The translations under genes and the position numbers were made by a program. 34,957 nt of DNA from Thermoanaerobacteraceae bacterium (GTDB lineage: Bacteria > Bacillota > JADQBR01), in NCBI GenBank assembly GCA_017656305.1, contig JACDOG010000022.1, positions 1 to 34,957 on the forward strand. Direction: 5' to 3'. Positions 1 to 7,877 of this stretch are shown here, one piece after another. The notes under the pieces were generated by a model, which was given only the letters and a program-made list of their open reading frames with translations, did no database searches and was not told where the DNA came from. Position 1 is the first letter of the stretch. Every line of letters starts with the position of its first letter.

Positions 1-83
1 ATCTCTGCCGGAGCGCCGGGGTTGCTTTGAACCGTTGTTTTTTCACTTTAACGTACCTCTTTCTGTGGAGTTATCGATATCAG

Positions 84-106
84 GGGCGCTTTGGCGCCCT
101 TTCTTG
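84..106 (+). terminator. Terminator-like hairpin upstream of cysK
   Basis: GGGCGC (84-89) pairs with GCGCCC (94-99) around a 4-nt loop and is followed by a short T-rich tract. It probably ends transcription of a gene left of the window. I see no convincing gene in the first 361 bases. A second inverted repeat, ATAACAG/CTGTTAT (190-206), lies between this hairpin and the next and has no clear role. Confidence 0.45.
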
Positions 107-237
107 TGTGCGCCCGGCATGGGCGAAGGCTTACGAGTTGCGTCGGGTGGTCGGAAATAAAAAAATATTCCACAACCCCATAAATTAAGATAACAGTTGC
201 TGTTATTTTCAGATGTTCCCGGACACTTTCGTTGAAC

Positions 238-267
238 CCGCCTTCAGTACAGGCGGCTTTTTTTTTT
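238..267 (+). terminator. Rho-independent terminator just before the cysK promoter
   Basis: CCGCCT (238-243) pairs with AGGCGG (251-256) over a 7-nt loop and is followed by C and an uninterrupted run of about 10 T. It insulates the cysK-cooS operon from whatever lies to the left. Confidence 0.8.
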
Positions 268-268
268 A

Positions 269-297
269 TTGACAAAACCAACTAAACCAGTTAGAAT
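269..297 (+). promoter_or_regulatory. Promoter of the cysK-cooS-ABC operon with an internal dyad
   Basis: A perfect -35 TTGACA (269-274), a 17-bp spacer and a near-consensus -10 TAGAAT (292-297). The spacer carries overlapping short dyads, AACT-n5-AGTT and CTAA-n5-TTAG (about 280-294), where a repressor would block RNA polymerase. Rrf2-type regulators of cysteine and Fe-S genes in Firmicutes often bind such AT-rich dyads, so a sulfur- or Fe-S-responsive operator is possible. That assignment is inference. Confidence 0.7.
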
Positions 298-361
298 ACT
301 ATAGAAAGACTAATGCCGAGTTTACAGGTCGGTAATTAGGGTAATAAAGGGGGCGGCACAG

Positions 362-1276
362 ATGGTTTTTAACAGTATTACCGAATTAATAGGAGGGACA
401 CCTTTAGTACGACTTGACAGAGTAAATAGTGGTAAAGCAGAAGTGCTGGCCAAGCTAGAAGCGTTTAATCCTGGCGGTAGTGTCAAAGACCGTATTGCCT
501 TAAGTATGATTGAAGCTGGAGAAAAAAGCGGGTTGATTAATAAGAACACAGTAATTATTGAACCGACCAGCGGTAATACAGGCATTGGCCTGGCCTTGGT
601 AGCAGCAGCCAAGGGTTACCGGCTGATTTTAACAATGCCGGATACGATGAGCATTGAACGACGGAAACTGTTAAGAGCTTACGGGGCTGAGTTAGTTCTT
701 ACTCCTGGCAGCGAAGGAATGAAAGGAGCAATTCGTAAAGCGAAACAAATAGCTGAAGAAATCCCCGATTCATTTATTCCGCAGCAATTTGCCAACCCGG
801 CCAATCCGGAGATACATCGTAAAACTACGGCTGAAGAAATTTGGGCCGACACCGAGGGACAGGTGGACATATTTGTCGGCGGCGTGGGTACTGGCGGTAC
901 TGTTACCGGAGTTGGCGAAGTGCTGAAAGAAAAGAATCCGGACGTTAAAGTGGTAGCAGTGGAACCGGCGGATTCGGCGGTTCTTTCTGGGTGCATGCCC
1001 GGGCCGCATAAAATTCAAGGTATTGGTGCTGGATTTATTCCGGAAATATTTAATGTCGAGATTGTTGACGAAATTTTTCCGGTAACCGATGAGCAGGCCC
1101 TGACAACAGCACGACGGCTGGCGGTTGAGGAAGGATTGCTGGTAGGTATATCATCTGGTGCTGCGGCGTTTGCGGCGTTACAACTTGCTAAAAGAAAGGA
1201 AAATGAGGGTAAACGTATTGTAGTGGTGCTGCCTGATACTGGTGAAAGGTATTTGTCTACGGAACTTTTTAAATAA
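362..1276 (+). CDS. cysK: Cysteine synthase (O-acetylserine sulfhydrylase)
   Basis: A PLP enzyme making L-cysteine from O-acetylserine and sulfide in the cytoplasm. The 304-residue length is normal for CysK/CysM. The PLP lysine is K42 in the NPGGSVKDR motif; the substrate loop TSGNTG is at 69-74; the phosphate-binding loop [10 protein letters not shown] lies near 175; the ISSGAA motif near 264 contacts the pyridine nitrogen. The ATG follows an AAAGGGGG ribosome site at a proper distance. It is the first gene of an operon and lies 15 nt before cooS, which is an unusual partner: no cysE accompanies it. It could serve general cysteine synthesis, or supply cysteine/sulfur for the Fe-S clusters encoded downstream; the latter is inference. 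Confidence 0.93.
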   Translation: MVFNSITELIGGTPLVRLDRVNSGKAEVLAKLEAFNPGGSVKDRIALSMIEAGEKSGLINKNTVIIEPTSGNTGIGLALVAAAKGYRLILTMPDTMSIERRKLLRAYGAELVLTPGSEGMKGAIRKAKQIAEEIPDSFIPQQFANPANPEIHRKTTAEEIWADTEGQVDIFVGGVGTGGTVTGVGEVLKEKNPDVKVVAVEPADSAVLSGCMPGPHKIQGIGAGFIPEIFNVEIVDEIFPVTDEQALTTARRLAVEEGLLVGISSGAAAFAALQLAKRKENEGKRIVVVLPDTGERYLSTELFK

Positions 1277-1291
1277 ACGGGAGGGGAAGAG

Positions 1292-3262
1292 ATGAAGTAT
1301 TATTATCCTTTACTAAACGCTGAAATGCCCGGCCGAGAAGATGTTAAGGAATTGACTCCTAATCCGGCGTCCAAAGAGTTGCTGGAACGATTAGAACAAG
1401 AAGGAGTTGAAACAGTTTTTGACCGGTTTGAGGCCCAACAGCCACAATGCAGCTTTGGCCTACGGGGTTTATGCTGTCGTAACTGCCAGTGGGGACCCTG
1501 TCGTATTGGGCCGAAATCGCCGCGGGGGATTTGCGGTAAAGACCTTAATTTAATCGTTATGGGTAACATTGTTCGGGCTCTGGCTGCAGGTTTGGCTGCC
1601 CATGGCCGGCATGCCCATGAGGTCTATATGACTATTATTGCAGCGGCAGAAGGCAAGGCCAATCTTTCCCTGAAGGGTGAAGAGAGAGTATGGCAGCTGG
1701 CGGAAAAATTTGGTATTTCCACAGAAGGTAAAGAACTTGCTGCAGTGGCCAAAGAAGTGGCGGAATACCTACTTGAAGACTTGGGTCGCATGACTCAAGA
1801 GCCTATGCATATGCTGGAGGCGTTTGCTCCTGGAGAAAGAAAAAAGGTATGGCAGGAACTGGGAGTGCTACCTCGTTCCGGGAGTTATGAAGTAATGGAA
1901 ACATTACACATGACTACTTTAGGAGGGTGTTCTGACTGGACGGCCCTGGCTGAACAAGAATTGCGTATGGCACTGGCTTACTGCTACAGCACTCTGTACG
2001 GCTCATCTCTTGCCACGGAAATTCTTTTTGGCATCCCTAAACCCAAGCTCACCGAAGTGAATTACGGGGTACTTAAAAAAGATTATGTAAATATCTTGGT
2101 GCACGGACATTCGCCTGTAATGGTGGAAAAAATCTTGGAAAAAATCAATTCGCCGGAAATCCAGCAACTTGCCAAGAAACAGGGTGCCAAAGGTATTGTA
2201 GTGGGAGGAATGTGCTGTACCGGCGATGAGTTGCTGGCCCGGTACGGTATTCCAACTGTGACTAATATTATGGGACAGGAACTGGCTATTGGTACCGGAG
2301 CGGTGGATGCGGTGGTGGTGGATATGCAGTGCGTCATACCAGGGATGAAAATTGTGGCTGATTGTTTTGGAACCGAGATTATAACCACCTGCAATTCTAA
2401 CCGCATACCCGGGGCAGTGCATATACCTTTCGATCCGGAAAAACCGGAAACTTTGGACCAGGATGCTTTACGAGTGGCTCAAATAGCTGTAGAAGCCTTC
2501 AAAAAGCGGGACCGGTCAAAAATGAATATTCCCGAGGAGCGCACCCGTGCCATGGGGGGGTGGAGCTATGAAGCGATTGTGGACACTTTCGGTGGTTTGG
2601 ACACAATAGTCCAGCTTTTAAAAGATGGGACAATTAAAGGGATTGTTACCGTGGTTGGCTGTAACAACCCTAAAGTTCCGTATGAACACAATCATGTTAC
2701 TATTGTCAAGAAGCTAATTGAGGGAGGAATTTTGGTAACAACCACCGGATGTTGCTCTCATGCTCTTTTAAACGCCGGCTTATGTGCACCGGAGGCTGCG
2801 GAAATGGCTGGTGAGGGTTTGAAAGAGGTGTGCCAAAAGTTAGGCATACCACCGGTGCTGGCAGTCGGTGGTTGTGTGGACAATACTCGCTCTTTGCGAC
2901 TGTTTATCGACCTGGCTGAAAAAGCGGGCCGGGCTGTGAAGGATATGCCGTTTATGTTTGTTGGTCCGGAACCGGGTAATGAGAAGACTGTGGGACAGGG
3001 AGTATCTTTTCTGGCCCATGGTGTCAGCAATTTGGTAGGCTTTCCTGCACCCATACCAGTACCCCTTCCCAAACCAAAGAAAGGTGCTCGAAGCAATGAT
3101 GAGATGGAACGTGGCAGTAATGATATTGCTGACTTTTTTGCCGGTGATGGCTTATATACTAAGGTGGGTGCGCGAGTATATACCGAGCCGTATCCTACAC
3201 TGGCTGCCCAAACCATTCGCATGCATATTAGACGTAAACGGTTAAATCTTGGTTGGAAATAG
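1292..3262 (+). CDS. cooS: Anaerobic Ni-Fe carbon monoxide dehydrogenase catalytic subunit
   Basis: Catalyses CO + H2O to CO2 + 2 e- + 2 H+, reversibly. All cluster ligands appear present. C53 and C61 fit the intersubunit D cluster. C62, C65, C70 and C81 fit the B cluster. H273, C309, C347, C457, C487 and C528 fit the Ni-Fe C cluster. K565 matches the catalytic lysine. Assignments come from motif order and spacing against known CooS. At 656 residues it is slightly longer than usual, with a Pro/Lys-rich linker near 585-600 and a basic C-terminus, so it probably belongs to a divergent clade. GGGAGGGG precedes the ATG. No cooF, cooC, cooA, hydrogenase or acs genes occur in the window; the partners are cysK and an ABC importer, so its electron acceptor and role are unknown. 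Confidence 0.95.
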   Translation: MKYYYPLLNAEMPGREDVKELTPNPASKELLERLEQEGVETVFDRFEAQQPQCSFGLRGLCCRNCQWGPCRIGPKSPRGICGKDLNLIVMGNIVRALAAGLAAHGRHAHEVYMTIIAAAEGKANLSLKGEERVWQLAEKFGISTEGKELAAVAKEVAEYLLEDLGRMTQEPMHMLEAFAPGERKKVWQELGVLPRSGSYEVMETLHMTTLGGCSDWTALAEQELRMALAYCYSTLYGSSLATEILFGIPKPKLTEVNYGVLKKDYVNILVHGHSPVMVEKILEKINSPEIQQLAKKQGAKGIVVGGMCCTGDELLARYGIPTVTNIMGQELAIGTGAVDAVVVDMQCVIPGMKIVADCFGTEIITTCNSNRIPGAVHIPFDPEKPETLDQDALRVAQIAVEAFKKRDRSKMNIPEERTRAMGGWSYEAIVDTFGGLDTIVQLLKDGTIKGIVTVVGCNNPKVPYEHNHVTIVKKLIEGGILVTTTGCCSHALLNAGLCAPEAAEMAGEGLKEVCQKLGIPPVLAVGGCVDNTRSLRLFIDLAEKAGRAVKDMPFMFVGPEPGNEKTVGQGVSFLAHGVSNLVGFPAPIPVPLPKPKKGARSNDEMERGSNDIADFFAGDGLYTKVGARVYTEPYPTLAAQTIRMHIRRKRLNLGWK

Positions 3263-3274
3263 GGGGAAAGGTTA

Positions 3275-4243
3275 ATGGCAAAATATTCACGTAGGCAGTT
3301 TATTAAGTTTGGGGGCGGGGTTCTGGCTATGGGAACCCTTGCTGCTGTTGGCCTGTTGGGCTGCAGCAATAACAGCGGAAAGCCTGTCTTGCGAGTAGGC
3401 TACTTACCTATTACTGACCATTTGACTATTATAGCCCATGACCAAACTGAATATACTAGCGTCCATATTCAACCGGTGAAATTTGCCAGCTGGCCGGCGC
3501 TGGCGGAGGCCTTGAAAACAGGAGCTATAGAAGCTGGATTTACGCTCACGCCTATTGGTCTTAAATTGCGGCAGGATGGTGTACCAATTAAAGCTGTAGC
3601 TTTAGGACACCGTAATGGCAGTGCCATTACGGTGAAAAACGATGATTCCATCCAAACGGTGGAGGACCTAACCGGGCACAAAATTGCTATTCCCAGCCCT
3701 TTTTCTACCCATAACATTATAATTCGTAAGATTTTGGATGAGCGGGGCATAGATGCTGAAAAAAAAGTCGTCTTAATTGATATGGCACCGCCGGAAATGG
3801 TATCAGCCCTGGCTAACGGGCAGATTGACGGTTTTGTAGTGGCTGAACCTTTTGGCGGGCAGGCGGAATTACAAGGGACCGGACGAGTGTTAATGCTGTC
3901 TAAAGATATTTGGCCGGATCATATTTGCTGTGTATTAAATGTACGCGAGGAAGCGCTGAAAGCCAATCCGGAAGGTGTTCAGGAACTGGTTCAAAGTATG
4001 GTTGCGGCGGGTAAGTTTATTGAAGGAAACTCCGAAGAAGCTGCCCGACTGTCGGTAAATTATCTTGGTCAACGGCCTGAGGTGATTCAGTATGTACTGG
4101 AAAACCCGACTGACCGGGTAACCTTTGACAACTTACGTCCGGAAGTGAAGGACTTTAGCGATACTCAAGATTTGATGCTCCGATTTGGCATTGCTGCAAG
4201 CAAGGTGAACTTGAACCAATATCTAGACTTACGATTTTTCTAA
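3275..4243 (+). CDS. ABC transporter substrate-binding lipoprotein, NitT/TauT/SsuA type
   Basis: The N-terminus carries a twin-arginine-like motif (SRRQFIK, residues 5-11), a hydrophobic stretch and a lipobox ending LLGC, so C30 is the probable lipidated residue. The protein should be exported and anchored outside the membrane. The mature part (LRVGYLPITDHL, then a DLTGHKIAIPSP segment and a DGFVVAEPFG segment) is a two-lobed periplasmic-binding-protein fold of the nitrate/sulfonate/taurine/thiamine-precursor superfamily. 322 residues is normal. The ligand cannot be read from sequence; sulfonates, nitrate-like anions, pyrimidines or metal complexes are all possible. It lies 12 nt after cooS and before its permease, so it is cotranscribed with them. 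Confidence 0.85.
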   Translation: MAKYSRRQFIKFGGGVLAMGTLAAVGLLGCSNNSGKPVLRVGYLPITDHLTIIAHDQTEYTSVHIQPVKFASWPALAEALKTGAIEAGFTLTPIGLKLRQDGVPIKAVALGHRNGSAITVKNDDSIQTVEDLTGHKIAIPSPFSTHNIIIRKILDERGIDAEKKVVLIDMAPPEMVSALANGQIDGFVVAEPFGGQAELQGTGRVLMLSKDIWPDHICCVLNVREEALKANPEGVQELVQSMVAAGKFIEGNSEEAARLSVNYLGQRPEVIQYVLENPTDRVTFDNLRPEVKDFSDTQDLMLRFGIAASKVNLNQYLDLRFF

Positions 4244-4261
4244 TTTACCGGGGTGATAAAA

Positions 4262-5059
4262 GTGGCTTCAATGGGTAAAAAGTCACCAACAGGTTTAGAA
4301 AAATATTTACTTCCTTTGCTAACTGTTACCGGGCTACTGGGTATATGGCAGTTGGTAGCCTGGCTGGGTATCTGGAAGCCTTACGAACTGCCCGCTCCTT
4401 CCGCGGTGGTAACTGCCCTGGTGGAATTAGCTGGCCAGGGGATATTGTGGGAACATATTGGAATTAGTCTTTACCGTTTTTTCATTGCTTATTTAGTGGC
4501 TGCCGTATTGGCGATTGTTATTGGATTGATTTTAGGATGGAATTTAAGGCTGCACGCTGCCTTTGACCCCTTGATTCAGATTTTGCGGCCTATTTCTCCC
4601 ATTGCCTGGTTTCCCCTGGCGGTTATTTGGTTTGGAATAGGAACTAAACCGGCTTTATTTATCATCTTCATGTCAGTGTTTTTTCCGGTGTTGCTGGCTA
4701 CCATAACGGCGGTGAGAAATATAGACCCTCTTTATATTAAAGTAGCCCGGAACTTTGGTGCAACGGAACAGGATATTTTGCGTAAAGTGGCCATACCTGC
4801 CGCTTTTCCCAACATTATGGTGGGCTTGCAAATTGGTCTGGCTACTGGTTGGATACACCTGGTGGCTGGTGAAATGGTAGGGTCCCAGTCCGGGCTGGGC
4901 TACATGATTATTGACGCCCGAAATTTTTTGAGGACTGATGTTGTGATGGGCGGAATGTTTATTATTGGCGGTCTGGGCTTGCTTCTTAGCCGAACGATGA
5001 GCTGGCTGGAACGGCGAGTAGGGGCCAAATGGGGCTTTGCTCCCAGAGAGGAGGGCTAA
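4262..5059 (+). CDS. ABC transporter permease, SsuC/TauC type
   Basis: A BPD_transp_1 permease with about six membrane helices. The EAA loop, which docks the ATPase, is around the segment ARNFGATEQDILRKVAIPAA. I choose the GTG at 4262: GGGGTGA (4249-4255) lies 6 nt before it, whereas the in-frame GTG at 4253 overlaps that ribosome site. An ATG at 4271 is also possible. It is the membrane channel for the lipoprotein upstream and the ATPase downstream, in the usual order for this importer class. Confidence 0.88.
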   Translation: MASMGKKSPTGLEKYLLPLLTVTGLLGIWQLVAWLGIWKPYELPAPSAVVTALVELAGQGILWEHIGISLYRFFIAYLVAAVLAIVIGLILGWNLRLHAAFDPLIQILRPISPIAWFPLAVIWFGIGTKPALFIIFMSVFFPVLLATITAVRNIDPLYIKVARNFGATEQDILRKVAIPAAFPNIMVGLQIGLATGWIHLVAGEMVGSQSGLGYMIIDARNFLRTDVVMGGMFIIGGLGLLLSRTMSWLERRVGAKWGFAPREEG

Positions 5060-5062
5060 ATA

Positions 5063-5842
5063 ATGGGAGTAAAGATTAAAATTCAAGATGTGGACAAAAA
5101 TTTTACAGCCCGGGACGGTACTGTCCACCAGGCTTTAAGCAAGGTGAATCTGAATATCTTTGAGGGCGAGTTTTTATGTCTCTTAGGGCCCAGTGGTTGT
5201 GGTAAGACTACTCTTTTTAACCTGCTGGCAGGTTTTGAACAGCCGACTAATGGCAAAATACTCATAGAGGGCCAGCCGGTAACCGGTCCTAACCCTCGCT
5301 ATCAAACTATTTTTCAAAATTACGGGTTATTTCCCTGGCGTTCTGTGGAGGAAAATATAGAATATGGCCTGGAAGTAGCCGGTGTACCTCGAGAAAAGAG
5401 AAAGCAGCAGGTTAACAGGTACGTTGCAATGGTGGGATTAGAAAAATTTCGCCACAGCCATCCCCGGGAGCTGTCCGGTGGAATGCAACAGCGGGTGGCT
5501 ATTGCCAGGGCACTGGCCGTAGAACCGGAAGTGCTTTTTATGGATGAACCTTTTGGAGCCCTTGATGCCATGACACGTTTTCGGATGCAGGAAGAAATAG
5601 TGCGTATCTGGCATGAAAACCGGCAAACAATTGTTTTTGTCACCCATGATATCGAAGAAGCGGTTTTTTTAGCCGACCGGATAGTCATTATGTCTCCCCA
5701 CCCGGGAAGAATAAAAAACGTGATTGCCGTATCCATGGGACGCCCCAGGGACCGTACTGATTATGATTTTATAAAAATCAGGGATGTTATTTATAAGGAG
5801 TTTGCATTGTCAACAAAAAAAGAACTGGATTATTATATTTGA
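5063..5842 (+). CDS. ABC transporter ATPase, SsuB/TauB type
   Basis: Cytoplasmic ATPase of the importer. Walker A GPSGCGKTT is near residues 42-50, the Q-loop is in FQNYGLFPW, the signature LSGGMQQR is followed by Walker B VLFMDEPFGALD, and the switch histidine is in VTHDIEEA. 259 residues is typical of NitT/TauT ATPases. The start follows GAGGAGG and lies 3 nt after the permease stop. It is the last gene of the operon; a strong terminator begins 6 nt after its stop. Confidence 0.92.
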   Translation: MGVKIKIQDVDKNFTARDGTVHQALSKVNLNIFEGEFLCLLGPSGCGKTTLFNLLAGFEQPTNGKILIEGQPVTGPNPRYQTIFQNYGLFPWRSVEENIEYGLEVAGVPREKRKQQVNRYVAMVGLEKFRHSHPRELSGGMQQRVAIARALAVEPEVLFMDEPFGALDAMTRFRMQEEIVRIWHENRQTIVFVTHDIEEAVFLADRIVIMSPHPGRIKNVIAVSMGRPRDRTDYDFIKIRDVIYKEFALSTKKELDYYI

Positions 5843-5847
5843 ACTAA

Positions 5848-5876
5848 CCCGCAGGGAATTGCCCTGCGGGTTTACT
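5848..5876 (+). terminator. Terminator of the cysK-cooS-ABC operon
   Basis: CCCGCAGGG (5848-5856) pairs perfectly with CCCTGCGGG (5862-5870) around a 5-nt loop, followed by TTTACTTAT. The hairpin may also stop fluC transcripts arriving from the other strand. Confidence 0.8.
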
Positions 5877-5907
5877 TATCAGTCTAAAACATTTCCGCTT
5901 TCTCCTA

Positions 5908-6324
5908 CTAATTATTTTCGGTATCAAGAGAGTTTTCTTTGGCTTTTTTAGAAAAGGCTAAAAAAAAATTCGCCACAACATGACCGCTGGCAACGGCGGC
6001 CAAGCCCAGCAAAATGCTCAACAGCAGGTATAGCAAACCGTTCCCGTATTCGCCGGTTTGCAGCATGACTACTATCTCGTTACTGAATGTGGAGAAAGTG
6101 GTAAAAGCCCCGAGCAATCCCACGGTGATTAAAGCACGGGTGTTGTCGCTTAAAGGCATGTGCAGGTTGATTGTATAGATTAAACCCAGGATAAAGCTAC
6201 CGATAATGTTAACAGCTAAAGTACCGGTAGGGATGGTGTTGCTAAACTGCGCGGCCCAGCTGGAAACCAGGTAACGCATGATTGCACCGGTAGCCCCGCC
6301 AAGCCCTATATAAACTATTAACAC
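5908..6324 (-). CDS. fluC: Fluoride exporter FluC (CrcB)
   Basis: A small four-helix membrane protein that forms dual-topology dimers exporting F-. Family signatures visible are GGATGAIMRYL near the N-terminus, the asparagine in GTLAVNIIGSF on helix 2, and GAFTTFSTFSNE, which holds the pore-lining Phe/Thr/Ser residues. I set the start at the GTG at 6324 because GGAGGT lies 7 nt upstream; a TTG at 6339 would overlap that ribosome site. The product is 138 residues. Only one copy is present, so a homodimer is expected. The gene is single and convergent with the cooS operon. Confidence 0.92.
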   Translation of the reverse strand: MLIVYIGLGGATGAIMRYLVSSWAAQFSNTIPTGTLAVNIIGSFILGLIYTINLHMPLSDNTRALITVGLLGAFTTFSTFSNEIVVMLQTGEYGNGLLYLLLSILLGLAAVASGHVVANFFLAFSKKAKENSLDTENN

Positions 6325-6419
6325 GGAATTTACCTCCAATATTTTCGGTTTCCAGGCTCCCGTTTGTTATCGGTAATGCCGAGAGCCGGTAGCACATAAC
6401 AGCGAAATCGTACAATTAT

Positions 6420-6447
6420 TTTATAGGTAATATCCTTTATTTGTCAA
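6420..6447 (-). promoter_or_regulatory. fluC promoter
   Basis: On the minus strand, -35 TTGACA (6447-6442) and -10 TATAAA (6425-6420) are separated by 16 bp. The leader between here and fluC is about 95 nt and can fold GGCTC/GAGCC with an inner CGG/CCG stem (6355-6387). It does not match the fluoride-riboswitch consensus as I remember it. Confidence 0.6.
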
Positions 6448-6540
6448 CATGTAACATGTCTTGGTCCGTGTCAAGATTCAGTAGGTGTCCAAGAAAATTT
6501 TATCTTTAAGAGATCTCTCCTTCTAAAACATTAACTTTAC

Positions 6541-6701
6541 GGTGGCGGCCTTGACATCCACCCCGCAGGTGGTAGAACATCGGCACCGACGGGGCGGCTC
6601 CGGGGAACAGGTACCGACAATGCACGCGCCCCGTCTCAAAAACAATTCCACCACCTGCGGGGTTCCCGGCTGTCAAGGCTCCCCTCGCGGCGCCGCTTTT
6701 T
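6541..6701. repeat. GC-rich long inverted-repeat element of about 160 nt (MITE-like or structured RNA)
   Basis: This GC-rich block stands between AT-rich flanks and folds almost end to end. Stem I is 6542-6547 with 6691-6696; stem II GCCTTGACA (6548-6556) with TGTCAAGGC (6671-6679); stem III ACCCCGCAGGTGGT (6560-6573) with 6650-6663, extended by GAA/TTC; stem IV GACGGGGCG (6588-6596) with CGCCCCGTC (6627-6635), leaving a 30-nt apical loop. TTTTT follows directly (6697-6701). No reading frame fits it. It could be a miniature inverted-repeat transposon, an attC-like site or a small structured RNA with a terminal T tract. I cannot place it in a known family and see only one copy. Confidence 0.55.
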
Positions 6702-6814
6702 AGACCCTCTGGGGCTCACCAGGGAACAGCTAGCACTGTAAAAAAGTTTACAGCATTAAATCTGGGACTGTTTTAAAATTAAGGAAAAAAATTAAGAAAC
6801 GGAGGGAGAGTAAG

Positions 6815-7126
6815 ATAGTTATTACCAAGAAGATTCAAGACTTAATTCAACAGGCTCCTATTGTCCCTATTGTTACTGTATCTTCTCAAGGAGAGCCTCA
6901 CCTGATAGTTGTTGGTCAGGTGAAGGAAGTAAGAGAAGGGGATACTCTTGTATTTGGGATTTACAAGATGCAGACAACCCAGCGGAACATCCGAGAAACC
7001 GGAGAAATGCAGGTGGTAATTGCTAGCCGCGAGGGCGGCCCTAAAGGCTATCGCCTCACCGGTAAGGCATGGGTAGAGGGGCAGCAGGTTTTGTTTAAAG
7101 CCGAAAGTGCCGAGGCGTTACTGTAG
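6815..7126 (+). pseudogene. Pyridoxamine-phosphate-oxidase-like flavin-binding protein, probably decayed (ATA start)
   Basis: The frame reads VITKKIQDLIQQAPIVPIVT, then a QGEPHLIVVG segment, FGIYKMQTTQRNIRE and GYRLTGKAWVEG. This is the split beta-barrel pattern of small PPOX/FMN-binding proteins. A strong ribosome site, GGAGGGAG (6801-6808), sits 6 nt before an ATA codon at 6815 exactly where ATG is expected. The first in-frame ATG (6920) would remove the first third of the barrel. The product would be about 103 residues, shorter at the C-terminus than family members of 120-140. A G-to-A change in the start codon plus truncation best explains it; a genuine ATA start cannot be excluded. Confidence 0.6.
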
Positions 7127-7254
7127 GGTTTTTTGGATCCGTAAACAGACTACCCCTCATCCACATATATTGTTTCTTCTAGTTAAACATGCGTAGGAAA
7201 TAGAAGATTTTTTGGACAAATTATCATGATAGGAATCGGAGGAGGTTAACAAGG

Positions 7255-7775
7255 ACGGCCCGTGTTAAAATGGTTGAAGTAACAGAAGCTACTGGAAAGG
7301 TAAAAGAAATTTATGAAGACATCCTGGACAATTTCGGTGTAGTTCCAATCTGTTTAAGACCCTGGCATTAAAGCCTGATATACTGGAAGCTAATTGGAGA
7401 AAAATCAAGGCTGTGATGATGCAAGGAGAACTTCCCAGAGACCTGAAAGAAATGGTAGCAGTGGTTGTTTCACAGGCTAATAGTTGTCAATATTGTGTTA
7501 ACGCTCACGGATCGGCGTTGAAAATGCTAGGAATGCCTCGGGAGAAAGTGGTACAGTTATTGGAAGATATTGATGGGAGCGATGTTTCCGAAGCGGTCAA
7601 AAAGGTGTTAAAACTTTCGGTGAAAGCTACCCGGGAACCCTATAAAATCACCGATGATGAATGGCAGGAACTTAAGGCCCAGATAGTTGAATTGTTTTCG
7701 GTGGTAGATCTGTACACCTCGTTTAATAAATTTTTAGACACACTACAAGTTGATATCGATTTTCCTGCTATCTAG
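7255..7775 (+). pseudogene. Carboxymuconolactone decarboxylase / AhpD-like protein, frameshifted
   Basis: Codons from 7255 read ARVKMVEVTEATGKVKEIYE, the usual N-terminus of AhpD-like proteins. GGAGGTT (7241-7247) lies 7 nt before an ACG at 7255, where ATG is expected. The frame then breaks: after CCA (7345-7347) one base is missing (CCAATCTG where CCAAATCTG would restore PNLFKTLALKPDIL). Reading continues in the new frame from CTG at 7350 to the stop at 7775, through CQYCVNAHG, the C-x2-C-x3-H redox/peroxidase motif. Restored, it would have about 173 residues. An internal start at 7413 could still yield the 120-residue C-terminal part with the active-site motif. An in-frame ATG at 7270 also exists ahead of the frameshift. 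Confidence 0.75.
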
Positions 7776-7877
7776 ATGTTCATAACTGATATAGATGATA
7801 TTGTGTGGAGGATAACCTGAAAGCCTGTATTGCGTACATGCAAATAAAAATGTTAAAATCTTTATATGCCATATTAT

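Noticed and set aside
48-281. Minus-strand open frame of 77 codons before cysK
   Set aside because: It runs through two terminator hairpins, lacks a ribosome site and has low-complexity, unlikely composition.
6541-6701. Signal recognition particle RNA, 6S RNA, RNase P or a known riboswitch
   Set aside because: None of the conserved cores I know (for example GGTCAGG...GGAAGGAAGCA of SRP RNA) is present; only the rod-like shape is similar.
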